Shown: piece by piece, positions 25,776 to 34,975 of the stretch
How positions within the stretch are numbered: the first letter of the stretch is position 1
Layout: each line of letters begins with the position of its first letter
Origin: Phycisphaerales bacterium
GTDB taxonomy: Bacteria; Planctomycetota; Phycisphaerae; Phycisphaerales; UBA1924
Direction: 5' to 3'
Length of the DNA stretch: 64,000 bases
NCBI GenBank assembly: GCA_028284805.1
Contig: JANQQZ010000132.1
Location: 1 to 64,000, forward strand
Made by a program: the position numbers and the translations under genes
Notes under the pieces: generated by a model
What the model saw: the letters and a program-made list of their open reading frames with translations, nothing else
Databases searched by the model: none
Told to the model about the DNA's origin: nothing

Positions 25776-27530
25776 CTAGTCTTCGGTGATCGTCTCGCGG
25801 ACGACCTCATCGATGTTGGTCCGCCCGTCGTAGATCCCGTTCAGGCCCGCCTCGCGGAGCGTCCGCATGCCCAGCGAGCGCGCGTGGTTGCGCAGCTGCG
25901 CCGACGAGGCTTCCTTCATGATCAACTCGCGGGCCTCGTCGTCGAGCATCATGATCTCGTAGAGGCCCATCCGCCCCTTGTAGCCCGAGCCGTGACAGTG
26001 ATCGCACCCCTTGCCGCGGCTGAACTGCTTGCCCGCTACGTCTTCCGGACGCAGCTGCAACTCGAGCAATTCCTCTTCCGTCGGTGTGTAGTGCTCCCTG
26101 CACTTCGGGCAGATCGTCCGAACGAGCCGCTGCGCGACCACGCCCTCGACCGTCGCGGCGAGCAGGAACCGCTCGAGACCGAGATCGAGCAGACGCACGA
26201 TCGAGCTCGGCGCGTCGTTCGTGTGAAGCGTTGTCAGCACCAGGTGACCGGTCAGCGAGGCCTGCACAGCGATCGCCGCCGTCTCGAGGTCGCGGATCTC
26301 GCCCACGAGGATGATGTCAGGGTCCTGACGCAAGAACGACCGCAGGGCCGCCGCGAAGGTCAGCCCAACCTCCGTGTTGACCTGCACCTGGCAGAGCCCG
26401 TCGATGTCGTACTCGACCGGGTCCTCCGCAGTCAGGATCTTCGTGCTGATCTCGTTCAGCTCTGCGAGCGCGGCGTACAGGGTGGTCGTCTTGCCCGAGC
26501 CGGTCGGGCCTGTAACCGCGACGATGCCGTTGGGTCGACCCGTGAGCAGCCTGAAGTCTCCGAGATCCTTCTCATCCATGCCGAGGCGCTCGAGGTTCAG
26601 CTCGACGTTCGACCGATCGAGCAGACGCATGACCACGCTCTCGCCGTGCATGGTGGGCAGCACCGCGACGCGAAGGTCAACCGGATGCCCGCCCACGTTC
26701 AGCTCGATGCGGCCGTCCTGAGGCAGGCGACGCTCAGCGATGTCGAGGTTCGCCATGACCTTCACGCGGCTCGTGATCGCGGGCCCGAGGTGCGGCGGCG
26801 GCGGCACCATCTCGTACAGCACGCCGTCGATCCGGTACCGCATCTTGAACTCGGTCTCGAACGGCTCGAAATGGATGTCCGACGCCTTGTCCTTGATCGC
26901 CTGCAGCAGCACCAAGTTCAGGAGCTTCACGACCTTGTTGTCGCCGGCGGCCTCGGCGACCGCCTCGAGGTCGATCGACTGGTCGCTCGTGCCCATCGCC
27001 TTGAACTTGTCGTCGCCCGCCAGATCCGACATCGCGTCCGCGATCGACTCCTCTTTGGCGAAGTGCTCGGCGATCATGGCGTCGATCTGGGCCTCGTCGG
27101 CGACCACCGCCTTGACCGTCACGCCCAGCAAGAGGCGGATGTCGTCCACCGCGCGGAAATTATCGGCCGACTTCATCGCGATCGTCAGACGCTTGGCCCG
27201 TTCCTCGTACTCGATCGGAACGATCTGGAACGTCCGAACGTTCGCCGACGGGATGACCTCCTTCAGATCGTCCTCCATCTCAAAACCATCGAGATCGACG
27301 TAGCCCATCCCGGCCTGCGCCGCGAGCCCCTCGGCAACGTCCCGCTGCGAGATGTGCCCGAGCTCGACAAGCAGCTGCCCGATCGGGACCTTGCGCCCTG
27401 CCTTCTGGATCGACAGCGCCTCGTGGACATGCTCGCGCTGCACCTTCCCGAGCTTGCGCAGGATCCTCCCGAGCTTGTGCCCTTTGAAGGCCGAATAATC
27501 GCCGTGATTTGCAAGGCTCGCCGTGGCCAT
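25776..27530 (-). CDS. gspE: GspE/PilB-type secretion ATPase (with tetracysteine motif)
   Basis: This is a 584-residue hexameric motor ATPase for pseudopilus assembly. It has an N-terminal GspE/MshEN domain (LGHISQRDVAEGLAAQAG), Walker A VTGPTGSGKTTTLYAAL, the Asp box with ILTAEDPVEYDIDG, Walker B ILVGEIRDLETA and the His box LTTLHTNDAPSSIVRLLDLG. The zinc-binding pairs CPKC and CDHC lie near residues 475 and 515. GAGGAGA lies about six bases before the ATG at 27530. A 147-base gap separates it from pilT upstream and includes an AT-rich stretch with TAGATAT on the minus strand. It directly precedes gspF, so it is the likely partner of this machine. Confidence 0.95.
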   Translation of the reverse strand: MATASLANHGDYSAFKGHKLGRILRKLGKVQREHVHEALSIQKAGRKVPIGQLLVELGHISQRDVAEGLAAQAGMGYVDLDGFEMEDDLKEVIPSANVRTFQIVPIEYEERAKRLTIAMKSADNFRAVDDIRLLLGVTVKAVVADEAQIDAMIAEHFAKEESIADAMSDLAGDDKFKAMGTSDQSIDLEAVAEAAGDNKVVKLLNLVLLQAIKDKASDIHFEPFETEFKMRYRIDGVLYEMVPPPPHLGPAITSRVKVMANLDIAERRLPQDGRIELNVGGHPVDLRVAVLPTMHGESVVMRLLDRSNVELNLERLGMDEKDLGDFRLLTGRPNGIVAVTGPTGSGKTTTLYAALAELNEISTKILTAEDPVEYDIDGLCQVQVNTEVGLTFAAALRSFLRQDPDIILVGEIRDLETAAIAVQASLTGHLVLTTLHTNDAPSSIVRLLDLGLERFLLAATVEGVVAQRLVRTICPKCREHYTPTEEELLELQLRPEDVAGKQFSRGKGCDHCHGSGYKGRMGLYEIMMLDDEARELIMKEASSAQLRNHARSLGMRTLREAGLNGIYDGRTNIDEVVRETITED

Positions 27531-27677
27531 GCCTGTCTCCTCGGTGAGGCCCGAAGACCTCCACCATGTGTGTATCTTCGCACCAGACGTGGAAAGGTCT
27601 GCCGAAAAGACTGCGTTTCCAGGGGCTCCAGACGTAGCGACATCCGGATATCTACTCTTCGAACTCGCTAATTGGAC

Positions 27678-28799
27678 TCAATCGCCCGTCTTGACATCCT
27701 CTTGATCCAGCTCGGCTCGACCGATGCTTCGACCCAACTGATGGACCTTCGCTGTCAGGTCAGCCGGATTTTTGCTCTTGTCGATCATCTCCTCTGCACC
27801 GATCATGCCTCGCTCGTAGAGGCTCCAGAGGTGGTCGTCGAGGAGCTGCATGCCGAACTTCTTGCCGGTTTGAATCGCGGAATCGATTCGGAAGGTCTTG
27901 CCGTCACGAATCAGGTTGGCGATCGCGGGCGTGACGACAAGGAACTCGTATCCCGCGACCATGCCCTTGGTGTCGACTCGGCTGAGGAGGACCTGGCTCA
28001 GCACGCAGATCAACGCCGTCGAGAGCTGGACCCGGATCTGGTTCTGCTGGGTCACAGGGAAGGCGTCGACGAGACGGTCGATGGTCTTGGCCGCCCCGGT
28101 GGTGTGGAGGGTCCCGAACACAAGGTGACCGGTCTCCGCGGCCCGGACGGCTGCCTCGATGGTCTCGAGGTCACGCATTTCACCGACGAGGATCACGTCG
28201 GGGTCCTGACGGAGGGCCCGTCGGAGGGCCTCCTCGAAGCTCGGCGTGTCGGTGCCGACCTCTCGCTGGTTGACGATCGACTGTTTGTGATAGTGGTAGT
28301 ACTCGATGGGGTCTTCCATCGTGATGATGTGCCGATCCATGGTCATGTTGATGTAGTCGATCATGGTCGCTAGGGAGGTGGTCTTGCCCGAGCCGGTGGG
28401 CCCGGTCACGAGGAACATCCCGCGGGGACGGCGGATCAGGTCTCGACAGATCTCGGGCAGACCGATCTGATCGAACGTGAGCAGCTTGTTGGGGATCTGA
28501 CGCAGCACGAGCGCCAGGTCGCCTCGCTGTCGGAAGCACGACACACGAAAGCGTGCCCTGTCGCCGTACGCGAAACCGAAGTCGGTGGTGCCGAGCTCCT
28601 GGAGTTCCTGCTGCTTCTGCTCGGGCGTGATGGACTTCATGAGGCCGACCATGTCCTCTGACTCGAGAACCTTGGTCTGAAGGTCACGCAGAGTGCCGTG
28701 CAGGCGGATCGTGGGGCGCCGCCCGACCGTGAGGTGGAGGTCGTTGCCCCCCAGTTTGATCATGGTGTCGAGGAGCCGGTCGATCTGCATCGTGGACAT
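27678..28799 (-). CDS. pilT: Twitching motility ATPase PilT
   Basis: This is a 373-residue retraction ATPase. It has an N-terminal PAS-like domain (GGNDLHLTVGRRPTIRLHG), Walker A VTGPTGSGKTTSLATMI, Asp box ITMEDPIEYYH, Walker B ILVGEMRDLETIEAA and His box FGTLHTTGAAKTIDRLVDAF. The C-terminus keeps an AIRE-equivalent helix (TPAIANLIRDGKTF). Its presence argues that the machine is or was a retractable type IV pilus, not only a secretion pseudopilus. It lies between two GspE/PilB genes, 25 bases after the upstream one. Confidence 0.95.
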   Translation of the reverse strand: MSTMQIDRLLDTMIKLGGNDLHLTVGRRPTIRLHGTLRDLQTKVLESEDMVGLMKSITPEQKQQELQELGTTDFGFAYGDRARFRVSCFRQRGDLALVLRQIPNKLLTFDQIGLPEICRDLIRRPRGMFLVTGPTGSGKTTSLATMIDYINMTMDRHIITMEDPIEYYHYHKQSIVNQREVGTDTPSFEEALRRALRQDPDVILVGEMRDLETIEAAVRAAETGHLVFGTLHTTGAAKTIDRLVDAFPVTQQNQIRVQLSTALICVLSQVLLSRVDTKGMVAGYEFLVVTPAIANLIRDGKTFRIDSAIQTGKKFGMQLLDDHLWSLYERGMIGAEEMIDKSKNPADLTAKVHQLGRSIGRAELDQEDVKTGD

Positions 28800-28824
28800 G
28801 GGTCAGTCTCCTGCCGTCGGGGGA

Positions 28825-30573
28825 TCAGTCGATCACGCCCGTCATCTCTTCAACCTGCGTCACGCGGGCGATCTCATCGGGCGTGGTGGTCCCCGCGAGA
28901 ACCTTCACCTTCCCATCCTCGACGAGCGACCGCATACCGTTTTGGAGGGCCAGCCTCCGCAACTCCGAAACCGGCGCGAGCCCGAACGCCGCCTCGCGGA
29001 TCTCGGAGTTCATCTGCATCATCTCGAAGATGCCCTTGCGACCCTTGTAGCCCGTCGGAGCCTCGGCCGAAGGCACGGGCTTGTAGACCTTGCCCTCGGC
29101 CTCCTCCGGTGACAGGCCGACCAGACGCAAGTACTTGTGATCGATCTCGTGCGGCTCTGCCAGTTCCTTCGACTTCGCCAGCGTCCGGATGAGCCGCTGG
29201 GCCATCACCGCCTGGATCGAGCTCGCGACCAGGAACGGCTTGATCCCCATATCAATCAGGCGGGTGATCGCACTGGGAGCGTCGTTGGTGTGGAGCGTGG
29301 AGAAGACGAGGTGACCCGTCAGGGCCGCCTGGATGGCGATCTCGCCGACCTCCTTATCGCGGATCTCACCGACGAGGATGATGTTGGGTGCCTGACGCAG
29401 CATCGAGCGCAGGATCGAGGAGAAGGTGAACCCGATCTTCTCGCGCACCTGACACTGGTTGATGCCCTCGAAGTTGTACTCGACCGGGTCCTCGGCGGTG
29501 ATGATCTTCTTGTCCGGTCGGTTCAGGACGTTGAGCGCGGAGTAAAGCGTGGTGGTCTTGCCCGAGCCCGTCGGGCCCGTGACGAGGAAGATGCCGTTGG
29601 GACGCCGGATGATCCGGTTGAACACCTCGAGGTTGTCGGGCTCGAACCCGATGTTCTCGAGGCCGATGCGGACCGAGTCGGGTCTGAGGATACGGAGGAC
29701 GACCGATTCGCCGTGGTACGCGGGGCAGGCGGAGACACGGAAGTCGATGTCGGTCCCGTCTTCCATGTTGATCTTGATGCGTCCGTCCTGCGGGACACGA
29801 CGCTCGGCGATGTTCAGCCCCGCGGTGAGCTTCGCCCGGCTGAGCAGGGCGTTCTGCATCCTCTTGGGCAGGTTGTCGCGCTCGATGCAGACACCGTCAA
29901 TGCGGTAGCGCAGACGCACGCGATCGTGCATCGGCTCGAGGTGGATATCCGAGGCCCGCATGTTCACCGCCTCGCGCAGGATGCGGTTCCAGAGCTTCAC
30001 AATCGGCGCGTCATCACCCGCGACATCGATCGACTTGTCCATCGACTTGTCGACCGAGGCATCGATGGACTTGTCGATGGAGGCCGTAACCAGCGACTCG
30101 TCGGCGGTCACCTCGGTCGTGTCGACGATGCTCCCGCCGGCACGGAAGTGGCTCTCGATGAAGGCCCGGATCTCGTCCTTCGCGGCAAGCATCGGATCGA
30201 GCTCGACGTTCAGCCGGAACCGGAGCATGTCCAGCAGTTCGAGATTCATCGGGTCGTGCACGAGCACCTTCATCCGGCTGCCGCTCTTGCTGACGGGCAG
30301 GATGAAGTGCTTCTTGATGAGTTCCTCGGGGATCAGGTCGGGCTGGATCTCGCCCATGCCTTCCTTGCTCGACAGATCGACGAACTCGAGCCCGAACTGT
30401 TCGGCGAGCCCCTTGGCAACGTCCTTCTCCTTGCAGAAGCCCGCCTCGACCATGGCCTCACCGACTCGTTTGCCGCTGCCCTGCGCGAGCTGCAACGCCT
30501 TGTCGACCTGAGCCGAGCTGACGGCACCCTGACGGACCAGGATCTCACCGATTTTCTTGCGCGATCGTGCCAT
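28825..30573 (-). CDS. Second GspE/PilB-type ATPase (lacks tetracysteine motif)
   Basis: The 582-residue paralogue of the downstream gspE has N-terminal MshEN-like repeats (VRQGAVSSAQVDKALQLA), Walker A VTGPTGSGKTTTLYSALN, ITAEDPVEYNFEG, Walker B ILVGEIRDKEVGEIA and His box FSTLHTNDAPSAITRLIDMG. The zinc-binding cysteines are absent: the equivalent stretch reads TLAKSKELAEPHEIDHKYL. A linker of repeated K-S-(I/M)-D units lies at about residues 165-184. It is the first gene of the leftward operon and diverges from coaB. It may power extension while the other serves secretion, but the division of labour is not visible. Confidence 0.93.
   Translation of the reverse strand: MARSRKKIGEILVRQGAVSSAQVDKALQLAQGSGKRVGEAMVEAGFCKEKDVAKGLAEQFGLEFVDLSSKEGMGEIQPDLIPEELIKKHFILPVSKSGSRMKVLVHDPMNLELLDMLRFRLNVELDPMLAAKDEIRAFIESHFRAGGSIVDTTEVTADESLVTASIDKSIDASVDKSMDKSIDVAGDDAPIVKLWNRILREAVNMRASDIHLEPMHDRVRLRYRIDGVCIERDNLPKRMQNALLSRAKLTAGLNIAERRVPQDGRIKINMEDGTDIDFRVSACPAYHGESVVLRILRPDSVRIGLENIGFEPDNLEVFNRIIRRPNGIFLVTGPTGSGKTTTLYSALNVLNRPDKKIITAEDPVEYNFEGINQCQVREKIGFTFSSILRSMLRQAPNIILVGEIRDKEVGEIAIQAALTGHLVFSTLHTNDAPSAITRLIDMGIKPFLVASSIQAVMAQRLIRTLAKSKELAEPHEIDHKYLRLVGLSPEEAEGKVYKPVPSAEAPTGYKGRKGIFEMMQMNSEIREAAFGLAPVSELRRLALQNGMRSLVEDGKVKVLAGTTTPDEIARVTQVEEMTGVID
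30022..30083 (-). repeat. Short imperfect tandem repeat encoding a KS(I/M)D linker
   Basis: Within the second GspE/PilB gene the codons for Ser-Ile-Asp-Lys-type units repeat about five times (SIDKSIDASVDKSMDKSID). The DNA shows matching 12-base periodicity around gacttgtccatcg/gacttgtcgatgg. It lies between the N-terminal and ATPase parts and could vary in copy number between strains by slippage. Confidence 0.7.
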
Positions 30574-30764
30574 GTCTACGTCCGTTGTCCAGTTCCGGTA
30601 GCTTCAGCCGAGACGGTCCGCTCGGGCGGCCTCTCCGTGCGGCCGAACCAGCGAACCCCTGGCGTGCGTTTCTCCCTGGGAATGCAGCCGGCCGGGCACC
30701 GACCTTCCCTCGGCGGGAGCATACTGTAGGTGTCGCGCACCCACCGCCCGACCACGGCAACGCC

Positions 30765-31466
30765 ATGTCCATGTCTACGCACGATCCATCTGCCGCGTTC
30801 CATGACTGCCGGGTCCTGATCACCGCAGGACCGACACGCGAACCGATCGACGACGTGCGTTTCATCGGCAACCGCTCCTCCGGATCACTCGGCATCGAGC
30901 TCGCACGCGCCGCCGTCGCATCTGGGCTGGAAACACGCCTGGCACTCGGCCAATCCGTACAAAATCCGCAAATCAATGGCGTCGACCTGATCCGGTTCGA
31001 CCAGACGAGCGAGCTCCGGGCGTTGCTGCGTCAGACGATGCCCGCAACCGACATCCTCGTGATGGCTGCGGCGGTCGCCGATCACACGCCGGCGCGCCAG
31101 GTGCCAGGCAAGCAGAGCCGTTCAGGGATCGGGACCCACACCCTGGAGTTGGTGCCCACACCAGATCTGCTTGCGGAGATCGCTTCTAGCGCCAGATTAG
31201 ACCAACTGCTGGTCGGTTTCGCGCTCGAGCCCGAGGAGCGTCTCATCGACTCCGCACGCCGCAAGCTCGAAGCCAAGGGCGTCGACATGATCGTTGCCAA
31301 CCCGCTGGGAACCATGGAGAGTCTCGCCATCCGGGCCCGCGTTGTGGCGAAGTCGGAACTGGTCGAACTGATGGGACAGCCCGAGGGTGTACTGTCGAAG
31401 CCAGATTTCGCGACATGGCTCTGGCCCAGGCTGCTCGCGTGCCGCAGATACAAGGCAGAACGATGA
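30765..31466 (+). CDS. coaB: Phosphopantothenoylcysteine synthetase (CoaB domain, free-standing)
   Basis: This is a 233-residue DFP-type ligase: VLITAGPTREPIDDVRFIGN, then SSGSLGIELARAA, the start of the CoaB fold. Later come MAAAVADHTPA and DMIVANPLG. It joins cysteine to 4'-phosphopantothenate in coenzyme A synthesis. Most bacteria fuse this to CoaC decarboxylase; here the decarboxylase half is absent and would have to be elsewhere. ATG 30765 was chosen, with a second ATG six bases on. The upstream open frame lies in the intergenic region shared with the divergent ATPase gene. The stop overlaps the next gene as ATGA. Confidence 0.88.
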   Translation: MSMSTHDPSAAFHDCRVLITAGPTREPIDDVRFIGNRSSGSLGIELARAAVASGLETRLALGQSVQNPQINGVDLIRFDQTSELRALLRQTMPATDILVMAAAVADHTPARQVPGKQSRSGIGTHTLELVPTPDLLAEIASSARLDQLLVGFALEPEERLIDSARRKLEAKGVDMIVANPLGTMESLAIRARVVAKSELVELMGQPEGVLSKPDFATWLWPRLLACRRYKAER

Positions 31467-33010
31467 ACCGACGGGTGTCAACGAAACCACGCCGGAGAGC
31501 GACGGGCGGAGCCGCCGACGTGGTCTACGAGGACGACCACCTGGTCGGGGTCAACAAGCCGAGCGGGCTCACGACAACCGCGTCGAGGTCGGACACGCGC
31601 CGTTCGCTGCTCGATGTCGTCCTCGATCATGTCCGCTCCAACGCCGACGCATCGATGCGCGTACGCCCTGTGAACCATCTGGATCGTCGTGTGTCGGGGG
31701 TCGTGGTCTTCGCCAAGTCGAAGCGGATGGAGAGTGCGCTCGAGTCGCTCTTCCGACGCAACCGTGTCCGCAGGACCTATTCCGCGGTCGTCGAGGGAGC
31801 CTTCGATGACGCGCCGGGCACCACCGGAACGGTCCAGTCTCCCGACGCTCCATCACCCAAAGGGCGCCGAGACCGAAACGCACGGGACTCGGAGCCGCGG
31901 ACGCCGGCGATCACGCACTACCGAGTCGTGGGTAAGTCGAACGGGCGTTCCCTGGTCCAGCTCCGCCCCGAAACACACCGCCGCGATCAGCTGACGGATC
32001 ACATGCGTCAGATCGAACACCCGATCGTGTCCCATCCTTCGAGCCCGTCGCGTCGAGACGCCGCACCGCCAAGGCTCATGCTGCACCTCGAGCAGATCGC
32101 CTTCGAGCACCCTAGGACGGGGCGTGATGTCCGGATCGTGGCTCCCAGACCGAGCGAGTTCGATCGCATGGTCACTGATGGGTCGGCAGCGAAGGAGACG
32201 GCCCCCGACAACGCAACCTCGACGTCCTGGGAGCGAGTCGCCGAGTGGTACGGCTCATACCAGGCCGCGGGCACCAGCGACCACTTCAGCGAGGTCATCC
32301 ATCCGGGAACTCTCGAGCTCATCGGGTCCGTCGACGGGAAGCGAGTCCTGGACGTCGCCTGCGGCGAGGGCGCGTTCGCGGCCCGCCTCGCCGAGGTAGG
32401 GGCCGCAGTGACGGGGGTCGATGCCGCGGAAGCGTTGATCGCACAAGCGAACGCGCGAGCGATCCCGCGAGCCAGGTTCGTCGCAGGCGACGCGAGCCGG
32501 CTCGACGAGATCAGCCACGAGGTAGCTGGCCCGTTCGACGCCGCGGTCAGCATGATGGCGCTCATGAACATTGCTGATCTCGATGCGACATGCCGGGGGA
32601 TCTCCGCCAGGCTCGCATCGGGCGCGCCGTTCGTTGCCGTGATCCTGCACCCCGCGTTCCGAGCTCCGAAGCGATCGGCGTGGGGCTGGGACGAGCAGGC
32701 CGGGAGCGCCCCCAAGCAGTACCGCCGCGTGGACGCGTATCTCAGCGAAGCGACCGAGCGGATCACCATGAACCCGGGAGCCGTCGCTCACGGTGCCGAT
32801 CCGGTGGTGACATACACGTTCCACCGCCCGATCTCTGCCTACATCCACTCGCTGACCCGCGCCGGGTTCATGGTCAACGCGCTCACCGAGTGGGCCAGCG
32901 CCCGCACGAGCGAGCCCGGCCCGCGAGCGGCGGAAGAAAATCGCGCCCGGGCCGAGATCCCTCTGTTCTTGGGCATCCGCGCGATCCGCTCACCGCGAAC
33001 CCACACATGA
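31463..33010 (+). CDS. Fusion of RluA-type pseudouridine synthase and SAM-dependent methyltransferase
   Basis: This is a 515-residue protein. Residues about 18-230 match RluA-family synthases: [17 protein letters not shown], the catalytic loop [16 protein letters not shown] (Asp near residue 73, in place of the usual HRLDxxTSG), [10 protein letters not shown], and [20 protein letters not shown]. Residues about 250-510 are a class I methyltransferase: [18 protein letters not shown] (motif I near 295), [23 protein letters not shown]. Both parts are in one uninterrupted frame. It may isomerise a uridine and methylate the product or a nearby base, but substrate RNA is unknown. Start ATG 31463 overlaps the coaB stop, and its own stop overlaps the next start, both as ATGA. 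Confidence 0.82.
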   Translation: MNRRVSTKPRRRATGGAADVVYEDDHLVGVNKPSGLTTTASRSDTRRSLLDVVLDHVRSNADASMRVRPVNHLDRRVSGVVVFAKSKRMESALESLFRRNRVRRTYSAVVEGAFDDAPGTTGTVQSPDAPSPKGRRDRNARDSEPRTPAITHYRVVGKSNGRSLVQLRPETHRRDQLTDHMRQIEHPIVSHPSSPSRRDAAPPRLMLHLEQIAFEHPRTGRDVRIVAPRPSEFDRMVTDGSAAKETAPDNATSTSWERVAEWYGSYQAAGTSDHFSEVIHPGTLELIGSVDGKRVLDVACGEGAFAARLAEVGAAVTGVDAAEALIAQANARAIPRARFVAGDASRLDEISHEVAGPFDAAVSMMALMNIADLDATCRGISARLASGAPFVAVILHPAFRAPKRSAWGWDEQAGSAPKQYRRVDAYLSEATERITMNPGAVAHGADPVVTYTFHRPISAYIHSLTRAGFMVNALTEWASARTSEPGPRAAEENRARAEIPLFLGIRAIRSPRTHT

Positions 33011-33378
33011 TGGCACCCGTCCAGGTCAAGCAGTGCGTCGTATGCGGGCGGACCATCGAGTGGCGCAAGAAATGGGAGCGGAACTGGGGCAGCATCCGGT
33101 ACTGCTCGAACGCCTGCCGACGGCGCAAGCTCTCGCCCACCGATCAAGAGTTGGAAGCCGCGATACTCGGCCTCCTCGCGGAGCGTGCGGATGGCGGGAC
33201 GATCTGCCCGAGCGAAGCGGCACGCCGTGTAAACCCTGAGAACTGGCGAGGGCTCATGGAGCCGGCTCGCATGGCAGGGCGCCGCCTCGTCGATCGGGGC
33301 GAGGTCTTGTTCACGCAGCAGGGCCGCGTGGTCGATTCCTCGACCGCCAAGGGCCCCATTCGGATCAGGTTGCGGTAA
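33007..33378 (+). CDS. DUF2256-DUF3253 protein
   Basis: This is a 123-residue protein. The first half is a small zinc-finger-like module: [18 protein letters not shown] then [10 protein letters not shown], the DUF2256 pattern (CxxC, WRKKW, CSxxCR). The second half, [19 protein letters not shown] with PSEAARRV, matches the winged-helix-like DUF3253. Start ATG 33007 overlaps the preceding stop; ATG 33010 is an alternative. Its end overlaps by 14 bases the end of the convergent photolyase gene. DUF2256 genes commonly lie beside photolyase/cryptochrome genes, so a linked role is plausible; the biochemical function is unknown. Confidence 0.82.
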   Translation: MMAPVQVKQCVVCGRTIEWRKKWERNWGSIRYCSNACRRRKLSPTDQELEAAILGLLAERADGGTICPSEAARRVNPENWRGLMEPARMAGRRLVDRGEVLFTQQGRVVDSSTAKGPIRIRLR

Positions 33379-34939
33379 CGCCCAGCTTCTGTCGCAGTTT
33401 CTTGGCGCTCACCGTAATCTCGACACGGTCACCCTCGCTCACACGGTCGACATTTTTCAGCATCATCGCCATCCGGTTGTTCTGGCGGAACGTCTCGCGG
33501 TGACGGATGAGAAAGTCCCAGTAGAGCGTGTTGAAGGGACAGCCGTTCTCGCCCGTCCGCGCCGAAAGCGTGTAGCGGCATGTATCGCAGAAGTTGCTCA
33601 TGCGGCCTATGTACTTCCCACTGGCGGCGTACGGCTTGGTTCCCACGACACCGCCGTCCGCGTGCATCGCCATACCGACGACGTTGGGCGCGGTCACCCA
33701 GTCCACACCATCCGCGAACATGCCCAGGTACCAATCGGCGACCTGGCCGGGCTCGACGCCAGCGAGCATCGCGAAGTTGCCCATGACCATGAGCCGCGGG
33801 ATGTGGTGCGCGTACGCATCCTCGACGACCGACCCGACGCAGTCACGCATGCAGGCCATGTCCGTCTCGCCCGTCCAGTAGAACTCGGGCAGGGTGCCCT
33901 TGGCCCCGAGTTCATTGCGAGCCCCGTACCCCTCGCCCACGAGAAAGTAGACGCCCCGGATGAACTCCCGCCATCCGATGTGCTGCCGCACGAAGCCCTC
34001 GACGGAGTTGAGCGGTGCACGCCCCTCCTCGTACGCGGCGACCGCCCGCTCGACGCACTCGAGAGGTGAGAGCAGGTGCAGGTTGACCGCCGGGGAGAGC
34101 CGCGAGTGATAGAGCGTCCGTTGCCCGGTCCACATCGCGTCCTCGTAGGGTCCAAACCGTGCGAGCCGGTGCTCGATGAAGTCATCCAGAGCCTCGATCG
34201 CCTGCTCACGTGTCACCGCCCAGCTGAAACCCTCCATCGAGCCTGGCAGGTCTGGCATCCTGGTTTCGATCAGCTCGATCACCTCGCGCGTGATCGCGTC
34301 GGGCTCGAAGCTGATCGGGGGCGTCGGCCGGGGTGTGCTCTTGAAGCTCTCACGGTTCTCTTTGTCGTAGTTCCACTCGCCGCCGACCGGGTCCTTGCCC
34401 TCGACGAGTATGCCCAGCTTTCTCCGCTGCTCGCGGTAGAAGAACTCCATGGTGAGCTGCTTGCGGCCCTTGGCCCATGCCGCGAACTCATCGGGTGTGG
34501 TCAGGAAGTGAGTATCTTCCAAGACTTCGAGCTCAACTCCGGTCTCGCGAACGCCCGACTCGATCTCAGTACGCACACGATGATCGCCGGGCTCGACCAC
34601 GACCACACGCGCCGCTCCGAGCCGCCGGATCGCGCGTCCGAGTTCGCTCGCGAAGGTCTGGGTGTTTGCGCCGTCGTCCAGGTGGACGTAGTCGACGCGG
34701 TACCCCTGCTCACGCAACCAGACCGCGTGATGACGCATCGCGGCGAGGAACATCGCCGTCCGCTGCCTATGACTCGCGGGATTGCGGCTCTCGTGCTCGA
34801 CTTCCATCATGAGCACCGCGTCTCGCCCCAGATCGATGCGATCCAAGACAGGCGACGCGCGGTCAAGCTGGTCCCCCAGCACGACGAAGAGCGTGTCGGC
34901 ACCGGACCGCAGTGGGCGAAGATCGAAGGCTTGGGGCAT
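33365..34939 (-). CDS. FeS-type cryptochrome/photolyase (PhrB-like)
   Basis: The 524-residue protein begins with the alpha/beta domain [18 protein letters not shown] typical of the iron-sulfur bacterial cryptochrome/photolyase group. It later has [32 protein letters not shown] (the conserved His pair near the lesion site) and [20 protein letters not shown]. The four cluster cysteines can be assigned to CMRDC (one of its two), the CDTC pair and [11 protein letters not shown]. PhrB relatives repair (6-4) photoproducts using FAD, a lumazine antenna and a 4Fe-4S cluster. It faces the DUF2256-DUF3253 gene. Confidence 0.93.
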   Translation of the reverse strand: MPQAFDLRPLRSGADTLFVVLGDQLDRASPVLDRIDLGRDAVLMMEVEHESRNPASHRQRTAMFLAAMRHHAVWLREQGYRVDYVHLDDGANTQTFASELGRAIRRLGAARVVVVEPGDHRVRTEIESGVRETGVELEVLEDTHFLTTPDEFAAWAKGRKQLTMEFFYREQRRKLGILVEGKDPVGGEWNYDKENRESFKSTPRPTPPISFEPDAITREVIELIETRMPDLPGSMEGFSWAVTREQAIEALDDFIEHRLARFGPYEDAMWTGQRTLYHSRLSPAVNLHLLSPLECVERAVAAYEEGRAPLNSVEGFVRQHIGWREFIRGVYFLVGEGYGARNELGAKGTLPEFYWTGETDMACMRDCVGSVVEDAYAHHIPRLMVMGNFAMLAGVEPGQVADWYLGMFADGVDWVTAPNVVGMAMHADGGVVGTKPYAASGKYIGRMSNFCDTCRYTLSARTGENGCPFNTLYWDFLIRHRETFRQNNRMAMMLKNVDRVSEGDRVEITVSAKKLRQKLGVTAT

Positions 34940-34975
34940 GCCGTCGAGTTCGGCAAGGGCCTCTCGACCGATGCG

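Noticed and set aside
25695-27671. Plus-strand open frame of 658 codons over gspE
   Set aside because: Antisense shadow of a well-conserved ATPase; Arg/His/Val-rich with no recognisable domain.
30022-30083. CRISPR-like or satellite repeat
   Set aside because: The periodicity is 12 bases, in frame inside a gene, and encodes a protein linker; there are no spacers.
30574-30764. Promoter search in the divergent gap between the second ATPase and coaB
   Set aside because: CATACT near 30720 resembles a -10 box, but no -35 hexamer stands at an acceptable distance on either strand.
34940-34975. Terminator after pheS or before the photolyase gene
   Set aside because: No stem followed by a T-run was found in this 36-base gap.
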